Source: Streptomyces coelicoflavus (GTDB lineage: Bacteria; Actinomycetota; Actinomycetes; Streptomycetales; Streptomycetaceae). Taken from it: a stretch of DNA of 64,000 nucleotides. The position numbers and the translations under genes were made by a program. Where the stretch lies: assembly GCF_003112555.1 (NCBI RefSeq), contig NZ_BEWB01000007.1:310001-374000 (forward strand), written 5' to 3'. The notes beneath the pieces were generated by a model. That model ran no database searches, had not been told where the DNA came from, and saw nothing but the letters and a program-made list of their open reading frames with translations. Numbering within the stretch: position 1 is the stretch's first letter; each line of letters starts with the position of its first letter. Shown piece by piece: positions 62,160 to 64,000 of the stretch.

Positions 62160-63229
62160 TGTACGGCGCTATGACCACGACTGCGGTGGAGCGACCCGCG
62201 CCCGGAGGCGTAACCGAGGCCCGTAGACGCCGCGTTGCCGGTTTGGGCCTCCTCGCGGCGCTGCTCGTGGTCGTGGCCGCGGTGTCGCTGGCGGTCGGCG
62301 CGCGGGCGCTGAGCCCCGCCGAGGTCTGGCACGGGCTGGTCGCGGCGCCCGAACCCGACCAGCGGCTCACCGAGATCAGGCTCATCGTGCGGACCGTGCG
62401 GGTGCCCCGCACGGTCCTCGCCGTCGTGGCGGGCATCGCGCTGGGTGTCGGAGGGGCGCTGATCCAGGGGTACACGCGCAACCCCATCGCCGACACGGGG
62501 CTGCTCGGGGTGAACTCCGGTGCCTCGTTCGCCGTGGTGTCGGGGATCGCCGCCTTCGGGTTCACCAGCCCGTTCCAGTACGTCTGGCTCGGCTTCCTGG
62601 GCGCGGCGGTCGCCGGTGTCGTCGTGTTCGGGCTGTCGAGCATCGGCCGGGGCGCGGGCAACCCGCTCACGCTCGCCCTCGCCGGGCAGGGTGTCACGGT
62701 GTTCCTCGCGGCGATGACCACGGCGGTCGCGCTGACCGACAAGGCCTCGCTGAACGCCCTGCGGTTCTGGAACGCGGGCTCGCTGACCGGGGTCGGATTC
62801 GACGTCATCTGGCCCGTGTCGGCCTTCATCGCCGCCGGGCTGCTGCTGGCGCTGATCACGCTGCCCTCGGTCAACCTGCTCAACCTGGGCGACGACGTGG
62901 CACGGGGGCTCGGGGTGAACACCGCGCTGACCCGCACCGTCGGCGTCGTCGCCATCACCCTGCTGGCCGGGGCCGCGACGGCGGCCTGCGGCCCCATCGC
63001 GTTCCTGGGGCTCATGGTGGCCCATGTGGCCCGGTACCTGACCGGCCCGGACTACCGCTGGCTGGTGCCGTACGCCGGTCTGCTCGGAGCCGTGGTGCTG
63101 CTGGTCTGCGACATCGTGGGGCGCCTGGTCGTGCGGCCGGGGGAACTGGACGCCGGGGTCGTCGTCTCGCTCCTCGGCGCACCGTTCTTCGCCGTCCTGG
63201 TGTGGCGCGGAAAGTTCAAGAGCGCGTGA
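62159..63229 (+). CDS. cchC: Ferric-siderophore ABC permease (FecCD family)
   Basis: 356 aa from ATG 62159 overlapping the cchB stop; an in-frame ATG at 62171 is an alternative start. About ten membrane segments and the family signatures RVPRTVLAVVAGIALGVGGALIQGYTRNPIADTGLLGVNSGA and GPIAFLGLMVAHVARYLTG. Imports ferri-coelichelin with the next permease; ATPase and binding protein lie beyond the window. Confidence 0.92.
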   Translation: MYGAMTTTAVERPAPGGVTEARRRRVAGLGLLAALLVVVAAVSLAVGARALSPAEVWHGLVAAPEPDQRLTEIRLIVRTVRVPRTVLAVVAGIALGVGGALIQGYTRNPIADTGLLGVNSGASFAVVSGIAAFGFTSPFQYVWLGFLGAAVAGVVVFGLSSIGRGAGNPLTLALAGQGVTVFLAAMTTAVALTDKASLNALRFWNAGSLTGVGFDVIWPVSAFIAAGLLLALITLPSVNLLNLGDDVARGLGVNTALTRTVGVVAITLLAGAATAACGPIAFLGLMVAHVARYLTGPDYRWLVPYAGLLGAVVLLVCDIVGRLVVRPGELDAGVVVSLLGAPFFAVLVWRGKFKSA

Positions 63230-64000
63230 ACGGGGCGGACATGAGGGCGGACGGGGCGGACGCGGCTGTGGACGCGAAGGCGGAGGTGCGGGCGTCGGTG
63301 GCGCCCGGGGTGCGGTTCGGCGGCGTGTCGTTCGTGTGGCGGCCCTGGATCGCGGGGGTCACCCTGCTCCTGGCGGTGGCCGGCTTCCTGGTGTTCTGCC
63401 TGTCCATCGGCGTCGGGGACTTCCCCATCGCCCTGCCCCGGGTCGTCGCCACCGTCCTCGGCGGGGGCGAGCAGGTCGACCGGTTCGTGATCATGGACCT
63501 GCGGATGCCGCGTGCCCTCGCCGGGCTCGTCGTGGGCGTCGCGCTCGGGGTGTCGGGCGCCCTCACCCAGTCGATCGCCCGCAACCCGCTGGCCAGCCCG
63601 GACGTCCTCGGCATCACCAGCGGGGCCGGCGCCGTCGCCGTGTTCCTGGTGACGGTGTCGGGCGGCGCCGCGACGGCCGTCGTCGACTCCGTGGGCCTGT
63701 CGGCGGCGGCGCTCGCGGGCGGCCTCGGCACCGGTCTGCTGGTGTACTTCATGGCATGGCGCCGGGGGATCGACGGCTTCCGGCTCATCCTCATCGGCAT
63801 CTCGGTCAACGCCGTGATGCAGGCCCTCACCACGTGGCTGCTGGTCACCGCCGACATCAGGGACGTGGCCCGGGCCCAGGCATGGCTGGTCGGCTCGCTG
63901 GACAACCGGTCGTGGGAGGAGGTCCACGTCGCGTTGTGGAGCACGCTCGCCCTCCTGGTCGTCGTGGCCTGTGTCGCCTTCCAGTTCAAGCCGCTGCACT
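63226..64000 (+). CDS. cchD: Second ferric-siderophore ABC permease (FecCD family), 3' end outside window
   Basis: GTG 63226 overlaps the cchC stop (GTGA). 258 codons are inside the window with no stop. After a polar N-terminus of about 35 residues come membrane segments and the signature LRMPRALAGLVVGVALGVSGALTQSIARNPLASPDVLGITSGAG. It forms the heterodimeric channel with CchC. An ATG at 63241 is an alternative start. Confidence 0.92.
   Translation, partial: MNGADMRADGADAAVDAKAEVRASVAPGVRFGGVSFVWRPWIAGVTLLLAVAGFLVFCLSIGVGDFPIALPRVVATVLGGGEQVDRFVIMDLRMPRALAGLVVGVALGVSGALTQSIARNPLASPDVLGITSGAGAVAVFLVTVSGGAATAVVDSVGLSAAALAGGLGTGLLVYFMAWRRGIDGFRLILIGISVNAVMQALTTWLLVTADIRDVARAQAWLVGSLDNRSWEEVHVALWSTLALLVVVACVAFQFKPLH

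Noticed and set aside
1..64000. In-frame TTA codons that would make genes bldA-dependent
   Set aside because: Each TTA, on either strand, that I examined falls between genes, across codon boundaries or in a stop context; none was in frame.
1..64000. tRNA, rRNA, CRISPR arrays, insertion sequences, integrases and attachment sites
   Set aside because: No cloverleaf with CCA-type end, no regularly spaced repeats, no transposase or recombinase translation and no terminal inverted repeats were found by reading both strands.

Overview
The window is high-GC DNA from an actinomycete, almost certainly a Streptomyces. Codon usage is strongly third-position G/C, starts are often GTG (one TTG), and stop/start overlaps of the ATGA or GTGA type are common. 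Secreted proteins carry Tat, Sec or lipoprotein signals, and many sugar-active enzymes have linkers and carbohydrate-binding modules. The right end enters a coelichelin-type siderophore locus (cchA, cchB, cchC, cchD). From memory, the order coelichelin genes, nadE, glycerol kinase, cold-shock protein, sugar transporters, pyruvate carboxylase, stand-alone KS/ACP resembles the left arm of the S. coelicolor chromosome around SCO0495-SCO0560; this is recollection, not a search. I see no rRNA, tRNA, CRISPR, insertion sequence or integrase, and I found no in-frame TTA (bldA-dependent) codon.

Layout. 1-9 kb: 3' part of a molybdopterin oxidoreductase; an ECF41-type sigma factor with its CMD-family target gene and a matching promoter; a frameshifted hypothetical gene; a secreted mannanase (GH5-FN3-CBM2) behind a perfect CebR-type operator; an OmpR/histidine kinase pair; a secreted CAP protein. 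9-15.3 kb: a coupled ACP-KS-acyltransferase trio followed by pyruvate carboxylase. 15.3-24 kb: a secreted double-discoidin beta-helix protein, a small unknown, and a reverse-strand run of a PP2C phosphatase, an M23 peptidase and a CYTH-CHAD protein. 24-30.7 kb: a six-gene operon of a secreted GH114 polygalactosaminidase, a sugar ABC importer without ATPase, a PfkB kinase and a GH4 alpha-galactosidase. 31-40 kb: a second ABC importer operon ending in GH20 and CBM3-GH16 enzymes, a divergent GntR regulator, and a Tat-exported GH109-type protein. 40-49 kb: L,D-transpeptidase-like lipoprotein, cold-shock protein, hydrolases, a methyltransferase, TetR, a sensor-kinase relic, a beta-propeller lipoprotein coupled to an ankyrin protein, a maleylpyruvate isomerase-type protein and an AI-2E family permease. 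48-60 kb: glycerol kinase, NAD synthetase, a giant secreted PA14/propeller/CBM/DUF1080 protein, a DEAD-box helicase, a lipase-like hydrolase with a double operator, a PGPGW membrane protein, a frameshifted S15 peptidase and a DUF5302 protein. 60-64 kb: coelichelin genes between two iron boxes.

How the parts fit. The middle of the window reads as a polysaccharide-foraging island. The targets suggested by the enzymes (mannan, alpha-1,4-galactosamine polymer, alpha-galactosides, N-acetylhexosamine and possibly beta- or alpha-glucan) are all present in fungal cell walls. Neither sugar importer encodes an ATPase, which fits the shared MsiK-type ATPase of streptomycetes. The most interesting proposal is that the GH114-ABC-PfkB-GH4 operon, perhaps with the nearby GH109 gene, takes up and degrades fungal galactosaminogalactan.

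Two genes (near 2848 and 58226) are broken by an apparent loss of one base in a short G or C run. They may be real lesions or sequence errors.
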